Shown: one piece after another, positions 36,113-45,625 of the stretch
Layout: the number at the start of each line of letters is the position of its first letter
Position numbering within the stretch: the stretch's first letter is position 1
Assembly: GCF_030817535.1 (NCBI RefSeq)
Contig: NZ_JAUSZL010000002.1
Coordinates: 7,502,001 to 7,566,000 of the forward strand
Length of the DNA: 64,000 nt
Direction of reading: 5' to 3'
Source of the DNA: Streptomyces sp. V3I8
Lineage (GTDB): Bacteria; Actinomycetota; Actinomycetes; Streptomycetales; Streptomycetaceae
Made by a program: the position numbers and the translations under genes
Notes under the pieces: generated by a model
Database searches by the model: none
The model's input: the letters and a program-made list of their open reading frames with translations, nothing else
What the model was told of the DNA's origin: nothing

Positions 36113-37195
36113 TTACCTCCGGGTCGCCTGACGGCGGACCCACAGATTGACGAGGGCGGCGAGCAGGAGCATGACGCCGAGGAAGGCCTTGAACCAGTCG
36201 GGGTTCCAGTTGGCGTAGACGATGCCCTGGGAGACCATGCCGAAGATGAAGGCACCGATGACGGCGCCGACCGCGGAGCCGTAACCGCCGGTGAGCAGGC
36301 AGCCGCCGATGACCGCGGCGATGATGTACAGGAACTCGTTGCCCACGCCCTCGCCGGACTGGACGGTGTTGAACGAGAACAGGATGTGCATGCCGACGAA
36401 CCAGGCGCCGGCACCGACGGTCATGAACAGGGTGATCTTGGTGAAGGTGACCGGCACACCGACCGCGCGGGCGCTCTCCTGGTTGCCGCCGGTGGCGAAG
36501 ATCCAGTTGCCGAACTTGGTGCGCAGCAGCAGCCAGGTCGCGAGGGCGGCGAAGATCAGCCAGTAGAAGACGGTGATCTTGACGTCGACGCCGCCGATGG
36601 TCACCTCCGACGCGAAGACGGCCTTGGCCTGGTCGAAGCCGTCCATGTCGCTGATCGAGTCGGTGGCGACGTTCCCCGTGTACCACTTGGTGACGGCGAG
36701 GTTGGCGCCCTGCAGGATCAGGAACGAGCCCAGGGTGATCAGGAACGACGGCAGACCGGTGCGGACCAGCAGCCAGCCGTTGAACGCGCCGACCGCCAGC
36801 GCCACCACGAGGGCGACGAGGACGCCGGTCCACACGTTCATGGACAGCTGGAAGCTCCAGATGCTGGCGGTCAGCGCGGAGGTGGTGACCGCGACGCCGG
36901 CGGACAGGTCGAACTCCCCGCCGATCATCAGCAGCGCCACCGGCAGCGCCATGATGCCCATGACCGAGGCCTCGTACAGCACGTTGGCCAGCGAGCTCGC
37001 CTCACGGAAGGGGGAGGCGACCGCGAAGAAGAAGACGTAGACGACGACCGCCGCGATCAGTGCGCCGATCTCGGGGCGGGCCGCCAGCCTGCGGGACAGG
37101 GACCGCTGTGTGGTCCGGCCGTCCTTGGGGGCGGCCGGCGATGCCGGCGGCGAGGAGCTCGCCGCCGGTGCCGTGGCCTGGGTCATGGGTGTCAC
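36113..37195 (-). CDS. CUT2-type sugar ABC transporter permease
   Basis: A 360-aa integral membrane protein with about 8-10 helices. [51 protein letters not shown] and [19 protein letters not shown] are the RbsC/BPD_transp_2 signatures. The GTG at 37195 overlaps the lipoprotein gene's stop by 4 nt (GTGA) and is preferred to the ATG three codons later. It forms the membrane channel for the inositol-type transporter. Confidence 0.9.
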   Translation of the reverse strand: MTPMTQATAPAASSSPPASPAAPKDGRTTQRSLSRRLAARPEIGALIAAVVVYVFFFAVASPFREASSLANVLYEASVMGIMALPVALLMIGGEFDLSAGVAVTTSALTASIWSFQLSMNVWTGVLVALVVALAVGAFNGWLLVRTGLPSFLITLGSFLILQGANLAVTKWYTGNVATDSISDMDGFDQAKAVFASEVTIGGVDVKITVFYWLIFAALATWLLLRTKFGNWIFATGGNQESARAVGVPVTFTKITLFMTVGAGAWFVGMHILFSFNTVQSGEGVGNEFLYIIAAVIGGCLLTGGYGSAVGAVIGAFIFGMVSQGIVYANWNPDWFKAFLGVMLLLAALVNLWVRRQATRR

Positions 37196-38208
37196 CGAGT
37201 GCCCTTCGCGGCGAACTTCGAGACGTCGGCCACGTTCTCCTTGTCGACGAACGCCGGACCGGTCAGCACGGGCTGCTGCCCGCCACCGCTGAAGTTGCCG
37301 TTCGTCTTGTAGAGCCACAGGGAGTCCACCGACAGATAGCCCTGCAGGTAGGGCTGCTGGTCCACGGCGAACTCGATGTCGCCGTCCTGGACGGCCTTGA
37401 CCATCTCCTTGTTCAGGTCGAACGTGGCGACCTTCGCCTTGCTGCCGGCGTCGTCCACGGACTGCACGGCGGTCAGGGCGAACGGGGCACCGAGCGCGAC
37501 CACGTAGTCGATCGACGTGTCCTGCTTGAGCTTGGCGTTGATCGTCGACTTCACGGACGGCATGTTCGTGCCGTTCACGTTGAGGTTCGTGGTCTTGCCC
37601 TTGAACGTCTTCTTCACACCGGAGCAGCGCGCCTCCAGGGAGACGCTGCCCTGCTCGTGGATGACACAGATGGCGTTCTTCGCGCCGAGCGTGTTGAGCT
37701 TCTCGCCGAAGGCCTCACCGGCCACGAACTCGTCCTGCCCGAAGTACGACAGGAGCCCCTGCTTTTTCCAGTCCTCGATGCCGCCGTTGAGGCCGACGAC
37801 GGGGATGCCGGCCTTCTCCGCCTTGGCGACCACGGACTTCATCGCGTCGGGCTTCGCGAGGGTGACCGCGATGCCGTCGACCTTCTGGTCGATCGCGTTC
37901 TGGACGAGGTTGGCCTGCTTCGCCGAGTCGGGGTTGTTCGAGTAGATCAGCTCGACGTTGTCCTTGGCGGCGGCGGCCTGCGCGCCCTTGCGTATGAGGT
38001 CCCAGAAGGTGTCACCGGGGGCCGCGTGGGTGATCATCGCGACCTTCATACGGGGGGTGTCGGCCTTGCCGGCGGACCCGCCGCCCGAGTCCTCCTCGGC
38101 CTTCTTGCCGCCGGAGTCGCTGGAACAGCCGGTGACTATCAGGGCCGCCGCGGCGGCCGCGGCGGCGAGGGCGAATCTGCGGGAGCGGGGGCGAGACGTG
38201 CGGTCCAT
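37192..38208 (-). CDS. Sugar/inositol ABC transporter substrate-binding lipoprotein
   Basis: A 338-aa binding protein. A lipoprotein signal ends in VTGC with Cys28 as the lipidated residue, followed by a Ser/Gly/Lys linker. The body is a type I periplasmic-binding fold: AMITHAAPGDTFWDLIRKGAQAAA, NAIDQKVDGIAV and VVGLNGG. It would capture the sugar outside the membrane. First gene of the leftward operon, transcribed from a promoter that mirrors that of iolC, which supports myo-inositol as ligand. Confidence 0.9.
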   Translation of the reverse strand: MDRTSRPRSRRFALAAAAAAAALIVTGCSSDSGGKKAEEDSGGGSAGKADTPRMKVAMITHAAPGDTFWDLIRKGAQAAAAKDNVELIYSNNPDSAKQANLVQNAIDQKVDGIAVTLAKPDAMKSVVAKAEKAGIPVVGLNGGIEDWKKQGLLSYFGQDEFVAGEAFGEKLNTLGAKNAICVIHEQGSVSLEARCSGVKKTFKGKTTNLNVNGTNMPSVKSTINAKLKQDTSIDYVVALGAPFALTAVQSVDDAGSKAKVATFDLNKEMVKAVQDGDIEFAVDQQPYLQGYLSVDSLWLYKTNGNFSGGGQQPVLTGPAFVDKENVADVSKFAAKGTR

Positions 38209-38275
38209 CTTTCCGGCACCTCACTGTGCGACAGAGGGAGAAGAAGCGGATATTCGGCTGTGCTGTTGGGAGGGG

Positions 38276-38305
38276 ATGTAAGTCCCTGTACGACCCCGCT
38301 GTCAA
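38276..38305 (-). promoter_or_regulatory. Promoter of the inositol ABC transporter operon
   Basis: On the minus strand TTGACA and TTACAT are separated by 18 bp and preceded by ACAAAGTA. The same block, ACAAAGTnTTGACA with ACTTACATC, appears in the opposite orientation at 38350-38387. Confidence 0.72.
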
Positions 38306-38363
38306 TACTTTGTTAAGACATCATTTCACGATCACGTGAGAATGTAAGTACAAAGTCTTGACA
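38300..38363. promoter_or_regulatory. Mirror-image operator region between transporter and iolC
   Basis: TGTCAAnACTTTGT (38300-38313) and ACAAAGTnTTGACA (38350-38363) are 14-bp inverted copies sharing a dyad near 38332. On that dyad lies a smaller inverted repeat, TTTCACG-ATCA-CGTGAGA. The minus strand also reads TGTCTTAACA at 38311-38320, which fits the KGWCHTRACA motif I recall for the Corynebacterium GntR-type IolR. Control of both operons by the regulator at 44713 is inferred. Confidence 0.65.
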
Positions 38364-38386
38364 TGGGTTCGGCGCCGGACTTACAT
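38358..38386 (+). promoter_or_regulatory. Promoter of the iolC operon
   Basis: TTGACA (38358-38363), 17-bp spacer, TTACAT (38381-38386). Near copy of the divergent transporter promoter, 70 bp before the iolC ATG. Confidence 0.72.
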
Positions 38387-38455
38387 CTGGGACACACCGG
38401 TCCCGCTGCACCCCACACCCCGGAACTCCGCACCCCACCACGAGGAGCGACGCGC

Positions 38456-39406
38456 ATGACCGAGTCCTTCGACCTGATCACCATGGGTCGCATCGGAGTC
38501 GACCTCTACCCCCTGCAGACCGGCGTACCGCTCGCCCGTGTCGAGACGTTCGGCAAGTTCCTCGGCGGTTCGGCAGCCAACGTGGCGGTCGCCGCGGCAC
38601 GTCTGGGACGCGCCACAGCGATCGTCAGCCGTACCGGCGATGATCCCTTCGGAGCCTATCTGCACCAGAGTCTGAAAGAATTCGGGGTCGACGACCGCTG
38701 GGTCACCCCGGTCGAGGCATATCCCACGCCGGTCACGTTCTGTGAGATCTTCCCGCCCGACGACTTCCCGCTGTACTTCTACCGGCAGCCGAAAGCACCG
38801 GACCTGGAGATCCGCACCGACGAACTCGACTTCTTCGCGCTGCGCGCCGCGAAGATCTTCTGGATCACCGGAACCGGACTGAGCGAGGAACCCAGCCGCT
38901 CGGCCACCCTCGCCGCCCTCAAGGCCCGCGACAAGGCCGGGACCACCGTCTTCGACCTCGACTGGCGCCCCATGTTCTGGAAGGACCCCGACGAGGCCCG
39001 CCCGTACTACGCCGAAGCCCTCCGGCACGTCACCGTCGCGGTCGGCAACCTCGACGAGTGCGAGATCGCCACCGGGGTCCGGGAACCGCGGGCCTGCGCC
39101 GAGGCGCTCCTGGCGGCGGGCGTGGAGCTGGCCGTCGTCAAGCAGGGCCCCAAGGGCGTCCTCGCCGTCCACCGCGACGGCACCACCGCCGAGGTACCGC
39201 CCGTACCGGTCGAGGTGGTCAACGGCCTCGGCGCGGGTGACGCGTTCGGCGGTTCGCTCTGCCATGGTCTGCTGGGCGGCTGGGAACTGGAGAGGATCAT
39301 GCGGTACGCCAACGCGGCCGGCGCCCTGGTCGCCTCCCGCCTCGCCTGCTCCTCCGCGATGCCGACCGCCGCCGAGGTCGAGGAACTCGTCGCTTCCCGC
39401 GGCTGA
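38456..39406 (+). CDS. iolC: 5-dehydro-2-deoxygluconokinase
   Basis: A 316-aa PfkB-family kinase that phosphorylates 5-dehydro-2-deoxy-D-gluconate in myo-inositol breakdown. MGRIGVDLYPLQTG at the N-terminus is typical of IolC, FLGGSAANVAVAAARLG is PfkB signature 1, and NGLGAGDAFGGSLCHGLL is signature 2 with the catalytic Asp. GAGGAG precedes the ATG at 38456. It is the first gene of the rightward inositol operon. Confidence 0.92.
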   Translation: MTESFDLITMGRIGVDLYPLQTGVPLARVETFGKFLGGSAANVAVAAARLGRATAIVSRTGDDPFGAYLHQSLKEFGVDDRWVTPVEAYPTPVTFCEIFPPDDFPLYFYRQPKAPDLEIRTDELDFFALRAAKIFWITGTGLSEEPSRSATLAALKARDKAGTTVFDLDWRPMFWKDPDEARPYYAEALRHVTVAVGNLDECEIATGVREPRACAEALLAAGVELAVVKQGPKGVLAVHRDGTTAEVPPVPVEVVNGLGAGDAFGGSLCHGLLGGWELERIMRYANAAGALVASRLACSSAMPTAAEVEELVASRG

Positions 39407-39436
39407 CACCGCAACCCCCGAAACGGAGTCACACCC

Positions 39437-40315
39437 TTGAGCATCACCATCCCCGACCTCGTCAGGGTGCGTGCCCGGCATCCGGAGGCCGTGGCCGAAG
39501 CGGCCGCGCGCCGCACCCGGCGCCCCCTCGTCGGCGACAGCGGCCGCCTCATGATCGTGGCCGCCGACCACCCGGCCCGCGGCGCGCTCGGCGTCGGCGG
39601 CCACGAGCTGGCCATGGCCAACCGCGCCGACCTGCTGGAGCGCCTGTGCGTCGCGCTGTCCCGGCCCGGTGTGGACGGGGTGCTCGCCACCGCCGACGTC
39701 CTGGAGGACCTCCTCCTGCTCGGCGCGCTGGAGGACAAGGTCGTCATGGGCTCCATGAACCGCGGGGGCCTGGCCGGCGCGGCCTTCGAGATGGACGACC
39801 GCTTCACCGGGTACCGCGCCGAGGACATCGCCCGGCTGGGGTTCGACGCGGGCAAGCTGCTGCTGCGCATCGACTACGACGACCCCGGCTCGCTGACCAC
39901 GCTGGAGTCGTCCGCCCGGGCGATCGACGACATGGCCGCGCACCGGCTCCCCGTGTTCGTCGAGCCGTTCATCTCCCGCCGCGTCGACGGGAAGGTCCGC
40001 AACGACCTCTCCGCGGAGGCCGTCACCCGGTCCATCGCCATCGCCTCCGGCCTGGGCGGCACCTCCGCGTACACCTGGCTGAAGCTGCCGGTCACCAGCG
40101 ACCCGGACGACATGGCCGCCGCGCTGGAGACCTCCACCCTGCCCGCCGTCCTGCTCGGCGGCGAGGTCGGCCGGGACCAGGAGGGCGCGTACGAGAAGTG
40201 GCGCAAGTCCCTGCGGCTGCCCACCGTCCAGGGCCTGGTCGTCGGCCGGTCCCTGCTCTACCCCGCGGAAGGCACCGTGGAGACCGCCGTGGACACCGCG
40301 GTCGGCCTGCTCTGA
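39437..40315 (+). CDS. Cgl0159-family aldolase-like (beta/alpha)8 protein
   Basis: A 292-aa barrel protein of the group often annotated Cgl0159 family, found beside iolC in actinobacteria. LMIVAADHPARGALG, KLLLRIDYDDPGS and VVGRSLLYP are characteristic. By position it probably replaces IolJ, cleaving 2-deoxy-5-keto-gluconate 6-phosphate to glycerone phosphate and malonate semialdehyde; a catalytic Lys in the later strands (TWLKLPV) would suit a class I aldolase. The start is TTG at 39437. The activity is inferred. Confidence 0.78.
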   Translation: MSITIPDLVRVRARHPEAVAEAAARRTRRPLVGDSGRLMIVAADHPARGALGVGGHELAMANRADLLERLCVALSRPGVDGVLATADVLEDLLLLGALEDKVVMGSMNRGGLAGAAFEMDDRFTGYRAEDIARLGFDAGKLLLRIDYDDPGSLTTLESSARAIDDMAAHRLPVFVEPFISRRVDGKVRNDLSAEAVTRSIAIASGLGGTSAYTWLKLPVTSDPDDMAAALETSTLPAVLLGGEVGRDQEGAYEKWRKSLRLPTVQGLVVGRSLLYPAEGTVETAVDTAVGLL

Positions 40316-40359
40316 ACGCACCAGCCCGCCCCGACCGGACATCGGAAGGACCCCACCTC

Positions 40360-41235
40360 GTGACCAGCGCACACCACCTGCCCGCGGGCAAGGCCGCCAG
40401 CGGCCCGTACGCCGTGGACGTCACCCCGGAGAGCGCGGGCTGGGCCCACTCCAGTCTGCGCGTCCTCGAACTGCCGCCCGGCGGCACGCACCTGTTCACG
40501 GCCGGGGACAGCGAGTGGATCGTCACCTCGCTCGGCGGCTCCTGCACCGTCGCCGTCACCGACGACTACGGCCAGGACGAGTTCGAACTGCGGGGCCGCC
40601 CGGACGTGTTCAGCGGCGTCAGCGACTTCGTCTACGTGCCCAGGGACGCGACCGCCGGCCTCACCTCCCACCAGGGCGGCCGGTTCGCCCTCACCGGGGC
40701 CCGCTGCGAGCGCCGTCTGCCGGCCCGCTACGGGCCCGCCGACGCCGTGCCCGTCGAACTGCGCGGCAGCGGCACCTGCTCCCGCAGGGTCCACAACTTC
40801 GGCGCGGCCGGGGTCTTCGAGTGCGACAAGCTCATCGCGGTCGAGGTGATCACCCCCGGCGGCAACTGGTCCTCCTACCCGCCGCACAAGCACGACGAGG
40901 ACCGGCCCGGCGAGGAGTCCGAGCTGGAGGAGATCTACTACTTCGAGATCGCCGGCCACGAGGGCACCCCCGGCCTCGGCTACCAGCGCGTCTCGCCCTC
41001 CGGCCACGGCGGCGGCACGGACGTGCTCGCCGAGGTGCGCGGCGGGGACGTCGTCCTGATCCCGGACGGCTGGCACGGCCCCTCCATCGCCGCCCCGGGC
41101 CACGACATGTACTACCTGAACGTCATGGCGGGCCCCGGCGCCGACCGCGCCTGGCTGATCCGCGACCACCCCGACCACGCCTGGATCAGGGAGACCTGGC
41201 CGGACCAGCCCGTCGACCCCCGGCTGACCCCGTGA
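40360..41235 (+). CDS. iolB: 5-deoxy-glucuronate isomerase
   Basis: A 291-aa bicupin. It isomerises 5-deoxy-D-glucuronate to 5-dehydro-2-deoxygluconate. The C-terminal cupin carries the metal motif YPPHKHDED with ELEEIYYFE and a later WHGPSIAAPGHDMYYLNVMAG, all strongly conserved in IolB. The GTG at 40360 follows GGAAGGA. It lies between the aldolase-like gene and iolD. Confidence 0.93.
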   Translation: MTSAHHLPAGKAASGPYAVDVTPESAGWAHSSLRVLELPPGGTHLFTAGDSEWIVTSLGGSCTVAVTDDYGQDEFELRGRPDVFSGVSDFVYVPRDATAGLTSHQGGRFALTGARCERRLPARYGPADAVPVELRGSGTCSRRVHNFGAAGVFECDKLIAVEVITPGGNWSSYPPHKHDEDRPGEESELEEIYYFEIAGHEGTPGLGYQRVSPSGHGGGTDVLAEVRGGDVVLIPDGWHGPSIAAPGHDMYYLNVMAGPGADRAWLIRDHPDHAWIRETWPDQPVDPRLTP

Positions 41236-41269
41236 CCCCCTGCCACCTCCCCGTCCCAGTGAGGAACCG

Positions 41270-43144
41270 ATGAGCAGCTCCACCCTCCGCCTGACCGTCG
41301 CCCAGGCACTGGTGCGCTTCCTGGCCGTCCAGTACACCGAACGCGACGGCGAACGGCACCGGCTGATCGCCGGCACCTGGGGGATCTTCGGCCACGGCAA
41401 CGTGGCAGGACTCGGCCAGGCGCTCCTGGAGGCCGGCGAGGAGACCATGCCCTTCCACCAGGGCCGCAACGAACAGGCCATGGTGCACGCCGCCGTCGGG
41501 TACGCCCGCCAGCTCGACCGGCTCTCCGCGCAGGCCGTCACCACGTCCATCGGTCCCGGCGCCACCAACCTCGTCACCGGCGCGGCCCTGGCCACGGTCA
41601 ACCGCCTGCCCGTGCTGCTCCTGCCCGGCGACTACTTCGCGACCCGGGTGGCCGACCCGCTGCTCCAGCAGCTGGAACACCCGGTCGAGGCCGACCTGTC
41701 CGTCAACGACACCCTGCGTCCGGTCTCCCGCTACTTCGACCGCGTCCACCGCCCCGAGGCGCTCATCCCCTCCGCCCTCAACGCGATGCGGGTGCTCGCC
41801 GACCCCGTGGACACCGGAGCCGTCACCCTCGCCCTGCCGCAGGACGTGCAGGCAGAGGCGTACGACTGGCCCGAGGAGTTCTTCGCCGAACGGATCTGGC
41901 ACGTGCGCCGCCCGGCGCCCGAACCGGCCGAACTGGCCGCCGCGGCGCAGGCCGTACGCGGCTCGCGGCGCCCCCTGATCGTCGCGGGCGGCGGCGTCCA
42001 CCACAGCGAGGCCGAGCAGGCACTGAAGGCGTTCGTGGACGCCACCGGCATCCCGGTCGCGTCCACCCAGGCCGGCAAGGGCTCGCTGCGGTACGACCAC
42101 CCGGCCGACGTCGGCGGCATCGGCCACACCGGCACCGCCGTAGCCGACGAACTGGCCCGCACCGCCGACCTGGTCATCGGCGTCGGCACCCGCTACTCGG
42201 ACTTCACCACCGCCTCCGCCACCCTCTTCCAGGCGCCGGACGTACGGTTCGTCAACCTCAACGTCGCCGCCTTCGACGCGCACAAGCTGAGCGCGCGGAC
42301 CCTGGTCGCCGACGCCCGCGCGGGCCTCGAAGCCCTCACCGAGGCACTCGCCGGCCACCGCGTGGACGCGGCCTACGAGGCCGGGTACCGCGAGGGCAAG
42401 GAACGCTGGGAAGCCGTCGTGGACGCCGCCTACCGGGCCGACGACGAGCACGCCGTCCCCACCCAGACCCAGGTCCTGGGCGCCCTGGACGCCGTGGTCG
42501 GCGACGACGACGTGGTCATCAACGCGGCCGGCTCGCTCCCCGGCGACCTGCACAAGCTCTGGCGGGCGCGCAGCCCGCGCCAGTACCACCTGGAGTACGG
42601 CTACTCCTGCATGGGCTACGAGATCCCGGCCGGCATCGGCGTCCAGCAGGCCGCCCCCGGCACCCCGGTCTGGTCACTGGTCGGCGACGGCACGTACCTC
42701 ATGATGCCGACCGAGATCGTCACGGCCGTCCAGGAGGGGCTGCCCGTCAACCTGGTGCTCATCCAGAACCACGGGTACGCGTCCATCGGCGGGCTCTCCG
42801 AGTCGGTGGGCGCCGAGCGCTTCGGCACCGCCTACCGCTACCGGGCCCCCGACGGGACGTTCACCGGCGACCCGCTGCCGGTCGACCTGGCCGCCAACGC
42901 CGCCAGCCTCGGCATGGACGTCCTGCGCGCCAAGACCGTGCGCGAACTGCGCGACGCGCTGGCCACCGCCCGCGCCAGCGACCGGCCGACCTGCGTGTAC
43001 GTCGAGACCGACCCGACGCCCACCGCCCCCGGCGCCGAAGCCTGGTGGGACGTACCGGTCGCCGAGGTCGCCTCCCGCGAGGCCGCCACCCGCGCCCGCG
43101 CGGCGTACGACGAGCAGGTCGCCGACCGCCGCCGCCACCTCTGA
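41270..43144 (+). CDS. iolD: 3D-(3,5/4)-trihydroxycyclohexane-1,2-dione hydrolase
   Basis: A 624-aa thiamine-diphosphate enzyme that opens the inositol-derived ring. The N-terminal catalytic Glu is in QGRNEQAMVHAAVGYAR. The central domain contains VAGGGVHHSEAEQALK, and the C-terminal ThDP-binding segment reads VGDGTYLMMPTEI through IQNHGYASIGGL. Length and order (PYR, TH3, PP) match IolD. The gene is 34 bp after iolB. Confidence 0.94.
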   Translation: MSSSTLRLTVAQALVRFLAVQYTERDGERHRLIAGTWGIFGHGNVAGLGQALLEAGEETMPFHQGRNEQAMVHAAVGYARQLDRLSAQAVTTSIGPGATNLVTGAALATVNRLPVLLLPGDYFATRVADPLLQQLEHPVEADLSVNDTLRPVSRYFDRVHRPEALIPSALNAMRVLADPVDTGAVTLALPQDVQAEAYDWPEEFFAERIWHVRRPAPEPAELAAAAQAVRGSRRPLIVAGGGVHHSEAEQALKAFVDATGIPVASTQAGKGSLRYDHPADVGGIGHTGTAVADELARTADLVIGVGTRYSDFTTASATLFQAPDVRFVNLNVAAFDAHKLSARTLVADARAGLEALTEALAGHRVDAAYEAGYREGKERWEAVVDAAYRADDEHAVPTQTQVLGALDAVVGDDDVVINAAGSLPGDLHKLWRARSPRQYHLEYGYSCMGYEIPAGIGVQQAAPGTPVWSLVGDGTYLMMPTEIVTAVQEGLPVNLVLIQNHGYASIGGLSESVGAERFGTAYRYRAPDGTFTGDPLPVDLAANAASLGMDVLRAKTVRELRDALATARASDRPTCVYVETDPTPTAPGAEAWWDVPVAEVASREAATRARAAYDEQVADRRRHL

Positions 43145-43200
43145 CCGCCCCGCCCCGCCCCGTTCAGGACCTCCACGCCCACGAAAAGGACCCGTACCCC

Positions 43201-44697
<1,497 letters not shown>

Positions 44698-44712
44698 AGA
44701 GAGGGGGCTCTC

Positions 44713-45495
44713 GTGGCAGAGACCGGCACCGCACGCCCGGCCGGCGCCGGGGCTTTCGAGCGCCTGGAGGTAGCCCTGGACCGGGGCAGTCCGATCCCGC
44801 TCTACTACCAGCTCGCCCAGCAGCTGGAGTCCGCCATCGAGCAGGGGGCGCTCGCCCCGGGCGACCTGCTGGGCAACGAGGTGGACATCGCCGCCCGCCT
44901 CGGCCTGTCCCGGCCGACCGTCCGCCAGGCGATCCAGTCCCTGGTCGAGAAGGGCCTGCTGGTACGCCGCCGGGGCATCGGCACCCAGGTGGTGCACAGC
45001 CAGGTCCGGCGCCCGCTGGAACTGAGCAGCCTGTACGACGACCTCGCCGCCGCCGGCCAGAGCCCCGCCACCCGGGTCCTGCGCAACGACGTCGAGTCCG
45101 CCTCCGCGGAGGTCGCCGCGGCCCTCGGCATACCCGAGGGCCGGGACGTCATCGTGCTGGAACGGCTGCGCTCCACCCACGGCGAGCCCATGGCGCACCT
45201 GCGCAACCACCTGCCCGCCGCGCTCCTCGACGCGGACACCGCGAAGCTCGAGTCGACCGGCCTCTACCGGATGATGCGGGCCGCCGGGATCACCCTGCAC
45301 AGCGCCCGCCAGACCGTGGGCGCCCGCAGCGCCACCGCGGCCGAGGGCGCCCTGCTCGACGAACCCGCCGGAGCCGCGCTGCTCACCATGCGGCGCACGG
45401 CCTACGACGACACCGGCCGGGCCGTGGAGTACGGCACGCACGTCTACCGCGCCTCCCGCTACGCCTTCGACTTCCAACTGCTCGTCCGGCCCTGA
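44713..45495 (+). CDS. GntR family regulator with UTRA domain, probable IolR
   Basis: A 260-aa regulator. The winged helix (about residues 18-95) includes PLYYQLAQQLESAIEQGALAPGDLLGNE and LSRPTVRQAIQSLVEKGLL; a UTRA ligand domain (about 110-255) follows, with VLERLRSTHGEPMAHLRNHLP. The GTG at 44713 lies 15 bp after mmsA, so it is part of the inositol operon and probably feeds back on the mirror-image promoters at 38300. Its ligand is probably an inositol-pathway intermediate (inference). Confidence 0.88.
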   Translation: MAETGTARPAGAGAFERLEVALDRGSPIPLYYQLAQQLESAIEQGALAPGDLLGNEVDIAARLGLSRPTVRQAIQSLVEKGLLVRRRGIGTQVVHSQVRRPLELSSLYDDLAAAGQSPATRVLRNDVESASAEVAAALGIPEGRDVIVLERLRSTHGEPMAHLRNHLPAALLDADTAKLESTGLYRMMRAAGITLHSARQTVGARSATAAEGALLDEPAGAALLTMRRTAYDDTGRAVEYGTHVYRASRYAFDFQLLVRP

Positions 45496-45625
45496 TCGGG
45501 CGCGGTCGCCGGGCTCGCGGTCCCCGCGCGACGGTAGGTTGGTCCGTGCGGCGCGGGTGCACCGAGCGTGTCGAACGGGAAGACCACTCCCATGGGAGAC
45601 CACTCCCGGGAACGGAGACGGTCGG

